A stretch of DNA of 64,000 nucleotides from Histidinibacterium aquaticum (GTDB taxonomy: Bacteria; Pseudomonadota; Alphaproteobacteria; Rhodobacterales; Rhodobacteraceae): NCBI RefSeq assembly GCF_008710275.1, contig NZ_VYQE01000005.1, forward strand, positions 62,001 to 126,000. The letters are read 5' to 3'. This document shows positions 55,565 through 63,409 of this stretch, piece by piece; the stretch's first letter is position 1, and every line of letters begins with the position of its first letter. Position numbers and translations under genes: made by a program. Below the pieces are notes generated by a model. It had not been told where the DNA came from. It was given only the letters and a program-made list of their open reading frames with translations, and searched no databases.

Positions 55565-56863
55565 ATGCCATTCGAAGCCGGGACGCATGCGCCCCGAACC
55601 ATCGCCGTCGTCGGCGCGGGAATATCCGGCATGGGAGCAGCCTGGAGGCTCTCGGAGCGGCACCGGGTCGTGCTGATCGAGGCGGAGCCCCGGCTGGGCG
55701 GTCATGCCCGGACGCGGACCGCGGGCCGGAACGGAGACCTGACCGTCGACACCGGCTTCATTGTCTTCAATCACGCTAACTACCCGAACCTCGTCGCCCT
55801 CTTCGACGAGCTCGAGGTGCCTACCCGTCTCAGCGACATGTCCTTCGGGGCGAGCTTCGGCGGCGGTCGGTTCGAATATGGGTTGCGCAACCTCGGTGCG
55901 CTCCTCGCGCAGCCGAAGAACGCGCTGGACCCTCGCTACTTCCGCATGATCCGCGACCTGCTGCGCTTCAACGAAACGGCGCTGGAAGCCTCTCGGCAGG
56001 ACGGGCTGACCATCGGAGGGCTCTGCGAGACGCTGGGGATGGGCCCGTGGTTCCGGGACCGCTATCTTCTGCCCATGTCCGGGGCGATCTGGTCGACCCC
56101 CAAGTCGCAGGTTCTCGATTTTCCGGCCGAGACGATGATGCGCTTCTTCGACAACCATAATCTGCTGCAAACCTCCGGCCAGCACGACTGGTACACGGTC
56201 GAGGGCGGGTCGGAGAACTACGTCTCGCGACTGGAAGCCGCGATGGAGCGGCGCGGCGTCGAGATCCGCACCGGGGCGCCGGTGGCCGGTGTCCGGCGCG
56301 GACCGGACGCGGTCAGACTGCGCCTGAAGGGCGGCGAGTGGGAGATCTTCGATGAGGTCGTCTTCGCGACCCATTCGGACGACACGCTCGCCATGCTCGA
56401 GGACGCCGACGGAGAGGAGCGCAAGGTGCTGGGCGCCGTCCGCTACCAGCCGAACGAAGTCGTCCTGCACGGCGACACCTCGATCATGCCGCGCAGCCGC
56501 CGGGCCTGGGCGAGCTGGGTCTACACCGAGGACGCCGAAAAGGTCTCGCCGCGGATCGATCTGACCTACTGGATGAACTCCCTGCAGCGCTGGCTGACCA
56601 CGGAGCAGGTCTTCGTGACGCTGAACACAACGCGCGAGATCGACGAGAGCCTCGTGTGGGACCGCACGGTCCTGCGCCATCCGGTCTACGACCTCGGCGC
56701 TCTTGCTGCACAGAAAACGGCCCGAGAGATGAACGGTCGGCGGTCGACATGGTTCTGCGGCGCCTGGATGCGGAACGGCTTCCACGAGGACGGGCTGGCC
56801 TCGGGCTTCGACGTCGCCGATGCCATCAACGCCCGGAGCGGCACAGCGGTGGCGGCGGAATGA
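55565..56863 (+). CDS. FAD-dependent amine-oxidase-like flavoprotein
   Basis: A 432-residue flavoprotein of the NAD(P)/FAD-binding amine-oxidase type. The dinucleotide motif is IAVVGAGISGMGAAWRL, followed by EAEPRLGGHARTR and FIVFNHANYPNL; the C-terminal FAD contact is TWFCGAWMRNGFHEDGLASG. In R. sphaeroides this gene next to rpoE-chrR belongs to the RpoE regulon, and an RpoE-linked flavoprotein is implicated in furan fatty-acid synthesis (recalled, not verified here). It is first of a tightly packed operon; DUF1365 overlaps it by four bases. Confidence 0.88.
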   Translation: MPFEAGTHAPRTIAVVGAGISGMGAAWRLSERHRVVLIEAEPRLGGHARTRTAGRNGDLTVDTGFIVFNHANYPNLVALFDELEVPTRLSDMSFGASFGGGRFEYGLRNLGALLAQPKNALDPRYFRMIRDLLRFNETALEASRQDGLTIGGLCETLGMGPWFRDRYLLPMSGAIWSTPKSQVLDFPAETMMRFFDNHNLLQTSGQHDWYTVEGGSENYVSRLEAAMERRGVEIRTGAPVAGVRRGPDAVRLRLKGGEWEIFDEVVFATHSDDTLAMLEDADGEERKVLGAVRYQPNEVVLHGDTSIMPRSRRAWASWVYTEDAEKVSPRIDLTYWMNSLQRWLTTEQVFVTLNTTREIDESLVWDRTVLRHPVYDLGALAAQKTAREMNGRRSTWFCGAWMRNGFHEDGLASGFDVADAINARSGTAVAAE

Positions 56864-57660
56864 GCCTGGCGGAGCGTCTGGATATCCCGGCCGCTCAACC
56901 GGTCACCTCCGCGGTGGAGCATGTGCCCGGCGAGACCTACCATGCGCGCCGCGATGGGCCGGACAACGCCTTCCGCTATTCCATCGACTACATTCTGCTC
57001 GACGCCGAGGGCCGGCAGGCCGCGCCTCGGCTCTTCTCACGCAATGCCGCGAACTTCTTTTCGCTGCGGGATCGCGACCACGGCGGGCCGCGCCACGACG
57101 GGCGGGGGGCGCACTGGGTGCGTGAGGTGCTGTCCGCTCATGGGCTCGATTTGCCCGGGCCGGTGCTTCTCCTCGCGCAACCGAGGGTGCTGGGGCATGT
57201 CTTCAACCCGGTCAGCTTCTGGCTCTGCCACGGGGCGGACGGCAAGCTCCGGGCAGTGATCGCCGAAGTGAGCAATACCTTCGGCGACCGGCATTCCTAC
57301 CTGTGTCACCGCCCTGACCTCGGCGAGATCACTGCCGCCGACCGGCTCACGGCGCAGAAGTGCTTCCACGTCTCGCCGTTCCAGCCGGTCGAGGGGGGCT
57401 ACCGCTTCCGCTTCGATATCCGTCCGGACGCCATTGAAATCCGCATCGACTACACCACCGAGGCGGGCGGCCTCGTCGCGACCCTACGAGGGCCCCGGCA
57501 GCCACTGACCAACCGAACCATCCTGGGGGCAGCTCTCCGGCGGCCCTTCGGTTCGCGCCGGGTGCTGACGCTGATCCACTGGCAGGCGCTCAAGCTCTGG
57601 TGGAAGGGCGCACGCTACCGGCCCCGGCCCGAGCCGCCGGCGGACGAGGTCAGCCGGTGA
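56860..57660 (+). CDS. DUF1365 family protein
   Basis: A 266-residue DUF1365 protein: HARRDGPDNAFRYSIDYILL, RVLGHVFNPVSFWLCHGADG and AEVSNTFGDRHSYLC are characteristic. Function is not established, but it commonly accompanies the amine-oxidase-like gene and cyclopropane-fatty-acid-synthase-like methyltransferases in RpoE-linked clusters. Translation overlaps on both sides (ATGA upstream, GTGA downstream). Confidence 0.9.
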   Translation: MSLAERLDIPAAQPVTSAVEHVPGETYHARRDGPDNAFRYSIDYILLDAEGRQAAPRLFSRNAANFFSLRDRDHGGPRHDGRGAHWVREVLSAHGLDLPGPVLLLAQPRVLGHVFNPVSFWLCHGADGKLRAVIAEVSNTFGDRHSYLCHRPDLGEITAADRLTAQKCFHVSPFQPVEGGYRFRFDIRPDAIEIRIDYTTEAGGLVATLRGPRQPLTNRTILGAALRRPFGSRRVLTLIHWQALKLWWKGARYRPRPEPPADEVSR

Positions 57661-58907
57661 GCCAGCGGCTCTGGGCCTGGTCGGGCTTCGCGGCGATCCT
57701 CTCGGGCGCGGGGCTGCCGATCTACATCTACGCGCCCAAGTTCTACGCCGACACCTACGGGACGAGCCTGACAGCGCTCGGCATCGTTCTCTTCGGACTG
57801 CGAATCCTCGATTTCGTCCAGGACCCGGCGCTGGGCTGGCTGGCCGAGCGCATCCGGCAGGGGCGGGCGATCTGGGTCTCCCTCGTCGCGGTGCTGCTCG
57901 CGCTGTCGATGCTGGGGCTCTTCGCCGTGGCGCCACCCGTCGCGCCGCTGCTGTGGTTCGCCGTCACGATCACCGGGCTCTTCTCGGCCTTCAGTTTCCT
58001 GACCATCGCCTTCTACGCGCGGGGGGTCGAAAAGGCGGCCGGGCTGAGCGGCTCGCATGTCCGCCTCGCCGCCTGGCGCGAGAGCGGGGCGCTGGCCGGT
58101 GTCTGTATCGCCGCGGTCGCCCCGACGGCGCTCGGGTACGCCACCGATGCGCCTTTCGCCGTCTTCGCCTGGGGCTTCGCCGCCGCGACCCTGCTGGCGA
58201 CCTTGGCCATGCTGCCGGAATGGCGGGGCCGCGCCCGAACCGAGCCCGCCCCGATCCGGGCAATCCTCGGGGACCGGCCCGTCCGGCGGCTCCTGCTTCT
58301 CGCCCTCGTCAACGCAATGCCCCTCGCGGTGACATCGACGCTCTTCCTCTTCTACGTCGAGAGCCGTCTCGCCGCGCCCGGCTGGGAGGGGGCCCTGCTG
58401 GTGCTCTTCTTCCTCGCCGCCGCCGCTTCGGCCCCCGGCTGGTCTGCGCTCTCGGGCCGCTACGGGCCGAAGCCGGTCCTGCTCGGCGCCATGACGCTCG
58501 CCATCGCGAGCTTCGCGGTGACCCTTGGCCTCGGACCCGGTGACCAGGCGATCTTCGCGGCGATCTGCGTGGTCTCCGGCGCCGCCATCGGCGCGGACCT
58601 GACTCTCATGCCCGCGCTCTTCGCCGCGCGCATGGCCGAGGTCGCACCCAACGGCGGGCAGGGGTTCGGCCTCTGGTCGCTCGTCAACAAGATGACGCTC
58701 GCGATCGCAGCGGCGGTGCTTCTTCCGGCACTCGACCTCGCGGGATTCGTTTCGGGCGGCGAGAACCCGGAAGCGGCGCTCACGGCCTTGACCTTGCTTT
58801 ATGCCGGGTGCCCCATCGTCCTGAAGATCGCGGCGATGGTCCTGCTGACGCGCCTTCCCCTCGACGGTTTCGCGACAGGGGAGGGACTTGGCCGGGCCGC
58901 GCCCTAG
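57657..58907 (+). CDS. MFS transporter of the GPH/melibiose type
   Basis: A 416-residue polytopic protein with about twelve hydrophobic segments, opening SQRLWAWSGFAAILSGAGLP and with GYPY-like ILDFVQDPALGWLAERIRQGR in TM2-TM3, typical of glycoside-pentoside-hexuronide type MFS proteins. It starts at GTG 57657, overlapping DUF1365. Substrate unknown; its place in the RpoE-linked operon suggests lipid or stress-related export, which is inference. Confidence 0.85.
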   Translation: MSQRLWAWSGFAAILSGAGLPIYIYAPKFYADTYGTSLTALGIVLFGLRILDFVQDPALGWLAERIRQGRAIWVSLVAVLLALSMLGLFAVAPPVAPLLWFAVTITGLFSAFSFLTIAFYARGVEKAAGLSGSHVRLAAWRESGALAGVCIAAVAPTALGYATDAPFAVFAWGFAAATLLATLAMLPEWRGRARTEPAPIRAILGDRPVRRLLLLALVNAMPLAVTSTLFLFYVESRLAAPGWEGALLVLFFLAAAASAPGWSALSGRYGPKPVLLGAMTLAIASFAVTLGLGPGDQAIFAAICVVSGAAIGADLTLMPALFAARMAEVAPNGGQGFGLWSLVNKMTLAIAAAVLLPALDLAGFVSGGENPEAALTALTLLYAGCPIVLKIAAMVLLTRLPLDGFATGEGLGRAAP

Positions 58908-58947
58908 GTCCCCAACCGAGACGCGAAGACAGAAGGACACCGACCCG

Positions 58948-59688
58948 ATGCGCGAGTGGAAAGGCAAGAGATACTGGATTGTGGGCGCGAGCGAGGGACT
59001 GGGCCGCGCCGTGGCCGAGTCGATCAGCCGCGCAGGGGCCGAGGTCATCGTCTCCGCGCGCTCGCGGGACCGGCTGGACGATCTGGTGGCGTCCGTCCCG
59101 GGCAAGGCGAGCGCCGTGACCATCGACGTCACCGACCAGTCCAGCATTGACCGCGCCGCCAGCGAAGCCGGGGAGATCGACGGGATGGTCTACCTCGCGG
59201 GGGCCTACTGGCCGCTCGGGTCCGAGAAGTGGGACGCCGAAAAGATCACCACCATGGTCGACACCAACTTCCTCGGCGCGACGCGCGTCCTGGGCGCGGT
59301 TGTCCCGCGCTTCGTGGAGAAGGACGCGGGGCACATCGTGCTGACCGGCTCGCTCTCGGGCTTCCGCGGTCTGCCCGGCGCGCAGGGCTACGTCCCTTCC
59401 AAGGCCGGGGTGATGACCATGGCCGAGTGCCTCTACTCCGACCTGCGCCATACCGGTGTCGAGGTGCAGGTGGTCAATCCCGGTTTCGTCCGCACCCGGC
59501 TGACCGACAAGAACGATTTCAAGATGCCGCAGCGGATGGAGCCCGAAGACGCCGCGCGGCGCTTCTTCGAGCACATGAATTCCGACGAGTTCAAGATGAG
59601 CTACCCGGCGCCGCTGTCCTGGCTGCTGCGCGGCTCCCAGCTCCTGCCGGACTGGATATACTACCCCCTGGTCTCGAAACGGCGCTGA
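58948..59688 (+). CDS. Short-chain dehydrogenase/reductase
   Basis: A 246-residue classical SDR. The cofactor motif is WIVGASEGLGRAVAES, the NAG-equivalent is VYLAGAYWP, and the catalytic triad is Ser in LTGSLSGFRG with YVPSKAG supplying Tyr and Lys. A long C-terminal tail (MPQRMEPEDAARRFFEHMNS) follows. It lies 40 bases after the MFS gene and is probably the fourth gene of the RpoE-linked operon. Confidence 0.9.
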   Translation: MREWKGKRYWIVGASEGLGRAVAESISRAGAEVIVSARSRDRLDDLVASVPGKASAVTIDVTDQSSIDRAASEAGEIDGMVYLAGAYWPLGSEKWDAEKITTMVDTNFLGATRVLGAVVPRFVEKDAGHIVLTGSLSGFRGLPGAQGYVPSKAGVMTMAECLYSDLRHTGVEVQVVNPGFVRTRLTDKNDFKMPQRMEPEDAARRFFEHMNSDEFKMSYPAPLSWLLRGSQLLPDWIYYPLVSKRR

Positions 59689-59757
59689 CTTGCGGCAGAT
59701 CAATTCGGAGCGGCGCGGGGGGACTTAATCTCGCGCCAGCTTTGGAGGAGTCACGCC

Positions 59758-60075
59758 ATGCTTCAGATCAGTGCGTCCACGATTGCCGAGATCGCCATTC
59801 TCGCGCGCGACGAGCGAAGAGGCGAGGCGCAGTTGCGCGCCTTCGTCGAGCGGCTCTCGGAAGAGAAGCAGGCGGCACTCGTCGCGGTCTTCTGGATCGG
59901 CCGCGGATCCTACGACGCGGAAGACCTGGAAGAGGCGCAGGAGACCGCTCTCTCCGAGGCCACCACGCCCACGGCCGACTACCTGCTCGGATCGCCCCAC
60001 CTCGCCGATCACCTCGAATCCGGCATGGAGGCCCTCGGCCTCGACCCTTCCGAGGAGGAAGAGGCGCTCTACTGA
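59758..60075 (+). CDS. DUF3775 family protein
   Basis: A 105-residue acidic protein (ISASTIAEIAILARDERR at the start, AVFWIGRGSYDAEDLEEAQ, TPTADYLLGSPHLADHLESG) matching DUF3775. Function unknown. GGAGGAG precedes the ATG at 59758. It may be read from the RpoE-linked operon or its own promoter; 69 bases separate it from the SDR. It overlaps the convergent saccharopine-dehydrogenase-like gene by seven bases. Confidence 0.85.
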   Translation: MLQISASTIAEIAILARDERRGEAQLRAFVERLSEEKQAALVAVFWIGRGSYDAEDLEEAQETALSEATTPTADYLLGSPHLADHLESGMEALGLDPSEEEEALY

Positions 60076-61103
60076 AGGTGCTGGCGGAAGGTCTCTTCCG
60101 CGCGCCTCCAGACCTCGCCGTCGGGCAGCGCCAGGAGGTGCGGCAGCAGGTCCGCGGCGAAGGCGGCCGAGGCCTCGCGCGGGAGGAGCGACGGCAGGTT
60201 GTCGATCGCCATGACGTCGAGCGGCGGGGTGTCGTGGACCCGCCAGACCGGGTTTTCCCAGCTGCTCGGCTCGTCATAGAGGGGAACCGGGTTGTAGGGG
60301 GTCCCCGGGTCGCAGGCCACGTCCCCGATGACCCTCAACCGCCGGTCAGCGTCGAGAAGCTCGGGACCGGCGAAGACTGGGATGCCCGGCATCGCGAGAA
60401 CCGCGTTGATCATCAGGTCATGCCGCGCGACCTCCGGAAAGGGTCCGCCGCTCGCGGTCTCCTCCTGATCCCAGAGTGTCGCGTCGAGCCCGACCTCGCG
60501 CAGTAGGTCCACCGCGCCGCTCCCCACGCGTCCCTTGGCCCCGATCACCAGTGTCCGTGGAGTCGCGCCGTCCAGCGCCGCCGTTACGGCGTCGCGCATG
60601 ACGTCGGCATTGGGCCAGGGCGCGACCGGAGGGACTGGTCGTCCGGCCACCTGCGCGCCGTAGGCGATGAGCGAGACCGCCGCGCCCACGTATCCCGCGT
60701 GGTAGCCGAAGGCCGCGACCCGGGCGCCGGTGTCATCGACGAGGTACTCCAGGTCGAGCAGCGTCCCGCCGCCCTGCCGGAACCGGTCGAGGAGCGCGTC
60801 CGCTTGCCTTTGTCCCTTGAAGGCATGGGCGAAAAAGACATGCGTGCCGCGCAGAGGCTCGCCGCTCTCGGGCAACTCCTTGAGCCCGAGCACGACCGCG
60901 TCGGCGGGCGCGCTTTCCCAGCTTCCGGTCTCCGCCATTTCGCAGCCGGCCTCTTCGTATCGGCTGTCGGGGACGATCCGCGACGCGCTTCGCTCGACTG
61001 TGACCCCGTGTCCGTCCCGGAGGAGGGCCTTCGCGCCCTCGGGCATCAGCGGGGTTCGCTGCTCGGTGGCGCGGCTCTCCGCCCTCAGCCAGACATGGGT
61101 CAT
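60069..61103 (-). CDS. Saccharopine dehydrogenase (lysine-forming)-like protein
   Basis: A 344-residue protein like fungal Lys1: MTHVWLRAESRATEQRTPLMP and a conserved ADAVVLGLKELPESG, FFAHAFKGQRQADALLDRF and LLDLEYLVDDTG. The NAD-binding motif is VIGAKGRVGSGAVDLLRE. In bacteria lacking the AAA lysine pathway such homologues have unclear roles, possibly lysine catabolism. The start ATG is at 61103, eight bases past the phosphatase stop, so the two genes form one unit. Confidence 0.88.
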   Translation of the reverse strand: MTHVWLRAESRATEQRTPLMPEGAKALLRDGHGVTVERSASRIVPDSRYEEAGCEMAETGSWESAPADAVVLGLKELPESGEPLRGTHVFFAHAFKGQRQADALLDRFRQGGGTLLDLEYLVDDTGARVAAFGYHAGYVGAAVSLIAYGAQVAGRPVPPVAPWPNADVMRDAVTAALDGATPRTLVIGAKGRVGSGAVDLLREVGLDATLWDQEETASGGPFPEVARHDLMINAVLAMPGIPVFAGPELLDADRRLRVIGDVACDPGTPYNPVPLYDEPSSWENPVWRVHDTPPLDVMAIDNLPSLLPREASAAFAADLLPHLLALPDGEVWRRAEETFRQHLQ

Positions 61104-61110
61104 CGTCGCC

Positions 61111-61752
61111 TCAGAAATGTGTGCGCAGGTCGGCGCGATCCGGGGCGTCGAGATGCGGGATGGCGTTGAACGCGCCCAGGATCGTTCCGTGCGGCATGAC
61201 GTGGACGCGGTGGATCGAGGTATTCCAGATGGGCAGCAAGATATGCGCCATACGCGTCGGGTCCAGCCTGAGCAGGTGCCGGACGACCATTCCGATCACC
61301 CCGCCCGAGGTGATGCAGAGCACCCGCCGCCCGGGTTCTGCGGCCTCCGTCAGTACGGAGGTGACCCGCGCCTCGAAGTCCGCGAAGCTCTCGTCGCCCC
61401 GGATCTCGGCCCTGTGCCAGGCCTCCATGACCTGCGGCATGTGTGCGGCGAAATCCTCCGGGCCCGGCATCGGCACCCCGTGGGTTTCGGCAAGCGCATT
61501 GCCGAGGTTGAAGTAGTCCATCTCGTTCAGCCGCGGGTCCGGGGACGGGGACACGCCCATCGCCTCGGCGGTCCCGAGATGGCGCGACAGCGTGCCCGAC
61601 AGGACCCGATCGAAGCTCGTTTCGTTGGTAGAGAGCCAGGCGCCGAGGGCGGCGGACTGGGCGCGGCCCTTTTCGGAGAGCCGGTCGTAGCTCGCCTCGT
61701 CCCTGGCCGCGGAGTTCGCCTGGCCGTGGCGCACGAAGATGATTTCGCCCAT
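61111..61752 (-). CDS. Histidine phosphatase superfamily protein
   Basis: A 213-residue phosphoglycerate-mutase-like phosphatase with the catalytic RHG motif in IIFVRHGQANSAARD, the second His in VLCITSGGVIGMVV is replaced by a Thr-Ser-Gly context (the usual VxHG reads TSGG), and Glu in LNEMDYFN. The loss of the second His of the core should be checked before assuming full activity. Starts at ATG 61752. Confidence 0.82.
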   Translation of the reverse strand: MGEIIFVRHGQANSAARDEASYDRLSEKGRAQSAALGAWLSTNETSFDRVLSGTLSRHLGTAEAMGVSPSPDPRLNEMDYFNLGNALAETHGVPMPGPEDFAAHMPQVMEAWHRAEIRGDESFADFEARVTSVLTEAAEPGRRVLCITSGGVIGMVVRHLLRLDPTRMAHILLPIWNTSIHRVHVMPHGTILGAFNAIPHLDAPDRADLRTHF

Positions 61753-62019
61753 GTCGTTCGTCCCGGAAATTGTCTCCCCGCCGTAAACCGCCTCGTGTGT
61801 GGGGGCGCAAGCCGGCGATCAGGGTTCCATCAAGAAGACGCGAGGTCGGCGTGAGTTCGGTTGCCACAGGCCCATCGCCTTGTTTTCATGGCTAGGTCGC
61901 AGCGCACCGTTGTATTCCTGCCGCGCGCGACGCGAGGCCGGTATTGCCGGCGGATCGGACTGGAGCACAGCGCATTGGCCGGTCGTGGAATACACGTTTC
62001 AATTTACGGGAGACGAGAC

Positions 62020-62847
62020 ATGAAACTCGTGCACGCCGCCCCGCTGGCGGCCCTTCTTGCCGGTGCTGCCGGCATGGCCCAAGCCCAAGACACGGTCTTC
62101 ACCGGCACCGATCAGGTCGAAGACGCCAACGAGGCCCTTGCCGAGGACATCGAAGAGGACTTCGAGCGCGATCGGCTGGTCGGCAACGAGGGCCGCGAGC
62201 TCGGCTTCTCCGGCTCGCTCGCGCTTCGCGGTTCCGCCTCGACGGGCAACAGCGACAGCGTCGACATCGGCCTTGGTGCCAATTACGGCTACTTCGACGG
62301 CACCAACGGCTACGAGCTGCAGCTGAACTATCGCTACGGCGAAGAGGACGGCACCCGCACCGAGGAAAGCCTGCTGTACGATCTCGAGTACACCCGCGAC
62401 TTCAACCCGCGGCTCTATGGCTTCGCCAAGGTCCAGGGCTCGATCGACGAGTTCTCCAGCTACGAGACGGACACCTTCATCGGCGCCGGTCTTGGCTACC
62501 GGATCTACAACACGCCGGACATCCAGTGGTCGGTCCAGGCCGGTCCGGGCTACCGTGTCGCGGAACTCACCGACATCGACGAATCGGACTTCGAGGAAGG
62601 CGCCCTCTCGGTGGCTTCGAACTACTCGAACCGCATTTCGCCCGACATCGTGCTGACCAACGATACCGACATCATCGCGTCCGAGAGCGATACCGTCGTC
62701 TACAACGACTTCGGCGTGAACTTTTCGGTGGCTGACTCGTTGGCGCTCAGAACCAGCGTCGCGACCGAGTACCACACGGATCCGGTGCCGGGCCGTGAGG
62801 ACACCGACAACACCTACGGCGTGTCGCTGATCTACGACTTCAACTAA
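62020..62847 (+). CDS. DUF481 outer-membrane beta-barrel protein
   Basis: A 275-residue outer-membrane protein with a signal peptide (MKLVHAAPLAALLAGAAGMAQA-QD). After an acidic linker (EDIEEDFERDRL) come repeated beta-strand patterns, such as LGFSGSLALRGSASTGNSDS and YELQLNYRYGEED, ending at an aromatic-type NTYGVSLIYDFN barrel C-terminus. It matches DUF481 (putative salt-induced outer-membrane protein). A perfect terminator follows. The 267-base upstream gap has no gene I can support. Confidence 0.9.
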   Translation: MKLVHAAPLAALLAGAAGMAQAQDTVFTGTDQVEDANEALAEDIEEDFERDRLVGNEGRELGFSGSLALRGSASTGNSDSVDIGLGANYGYFDGTNGYELQLNYRYGEEDGTRTEESLLYDLEYTRDFNPRLYGFAKVQGSIDEFSSYETDTFIGAGLGYRIYNTPDIQWSVQAGPGYRVAELTDIDESDFEEGALSVASNYSNRISPDIVLTNDTDIIASESDTVVYNDFGVNFSVADSLALRTSVATEYHTDPVPGREDTDNTYGVSLIYDFN

Positions 62848-62874
62848 TCCCGACTTTGCATTCCCGGGATTTGG

Positions 62875-62904
62875 AACGAGGGCTTCGGCCCTCGTTCTTT
62901 TTTT
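62875..62904 (+). terminator. Rho-independent terminator after the DUF481 gene
   Basis: AACGAGGGC at 62875-62883 pairs with GCCCTCGTT at 62888-62896 around TTCG, followed by CTTTTTTT. Confidence 0.92.
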
Positions 62905-62982
62905 GTCGGGTCGGTACCTCGACCTGATCTCGGACCCTCCCTCCGCCCCTCATCGTTGGGGCGCAAAACGATGGAGGATCCC

Positions 62983-63396
62983 ATGGCAGATCAGGAAACC
63001 TGGCTGAAGAAGACCCTCGCCGACATCCTCGGCGATGACCGCGGCTTGCCCGACTACGTCATCGACCCGCTCCGCAAGTTCGGGCCCGAGGACCTGGACG
63101 AGCTCCGCCGCGACGAACGCGAGGCCGTGACCTCCGCCATGTCCCGGGTCGCCCGCCAGTCCCGCGACGCGCGCGGCGGCGAACTGGGTGAGGGCGCCGG
63201 ACGTCCCGCCTGGGTCGAGGGCGACATCGACTGGGCCCTGCGTGCCGCCCGGGCCGCGCTCGAGGATCAGCCCGCCGGCAAGCGCTCCGAGAAAGCCAAC
63301 GAGCTTCTCGCCGACTGCGACTGCCCCGCCGCCACCGGCCCCAACCCGGGCGGAGAAGATCCGCGGACCGCCGGTGAAGTCGGAGAGGGCCGCTGA
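62983..63396 (+). CDS. Hypothetical acidic protein
   Basis: A 137-residue hydrophilic protein of unknown family. It is rich in Asp, Glu, Arg and Ala (LRRDEREAVTSAMSRVARQS, GDIDWALRAARAALEDQP). Two Cys lie in ADCDCPAA near the C-terminus. I used the ATG at 62983 after GGAGGATCCC; an in-frame ATG at 62971 is possible. The HhH-like gene begins 13 bases after it, so they form one unit. Confidence 0.7.
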   Translation: MADQETWLKKTLADILGDDRGLPDYVIDPLRKFGPEDLDELRRDEREAVTSAMSRVARQSRDARGGELGEGAGRPAWVEGDIDWALRAARAALEDQPAGKRSEKANELLADCDCPAATGPNPGGEDPRTAGEVGEGR

Positions 63397-63409
63397 GGAG
63401 GAGAGACCC

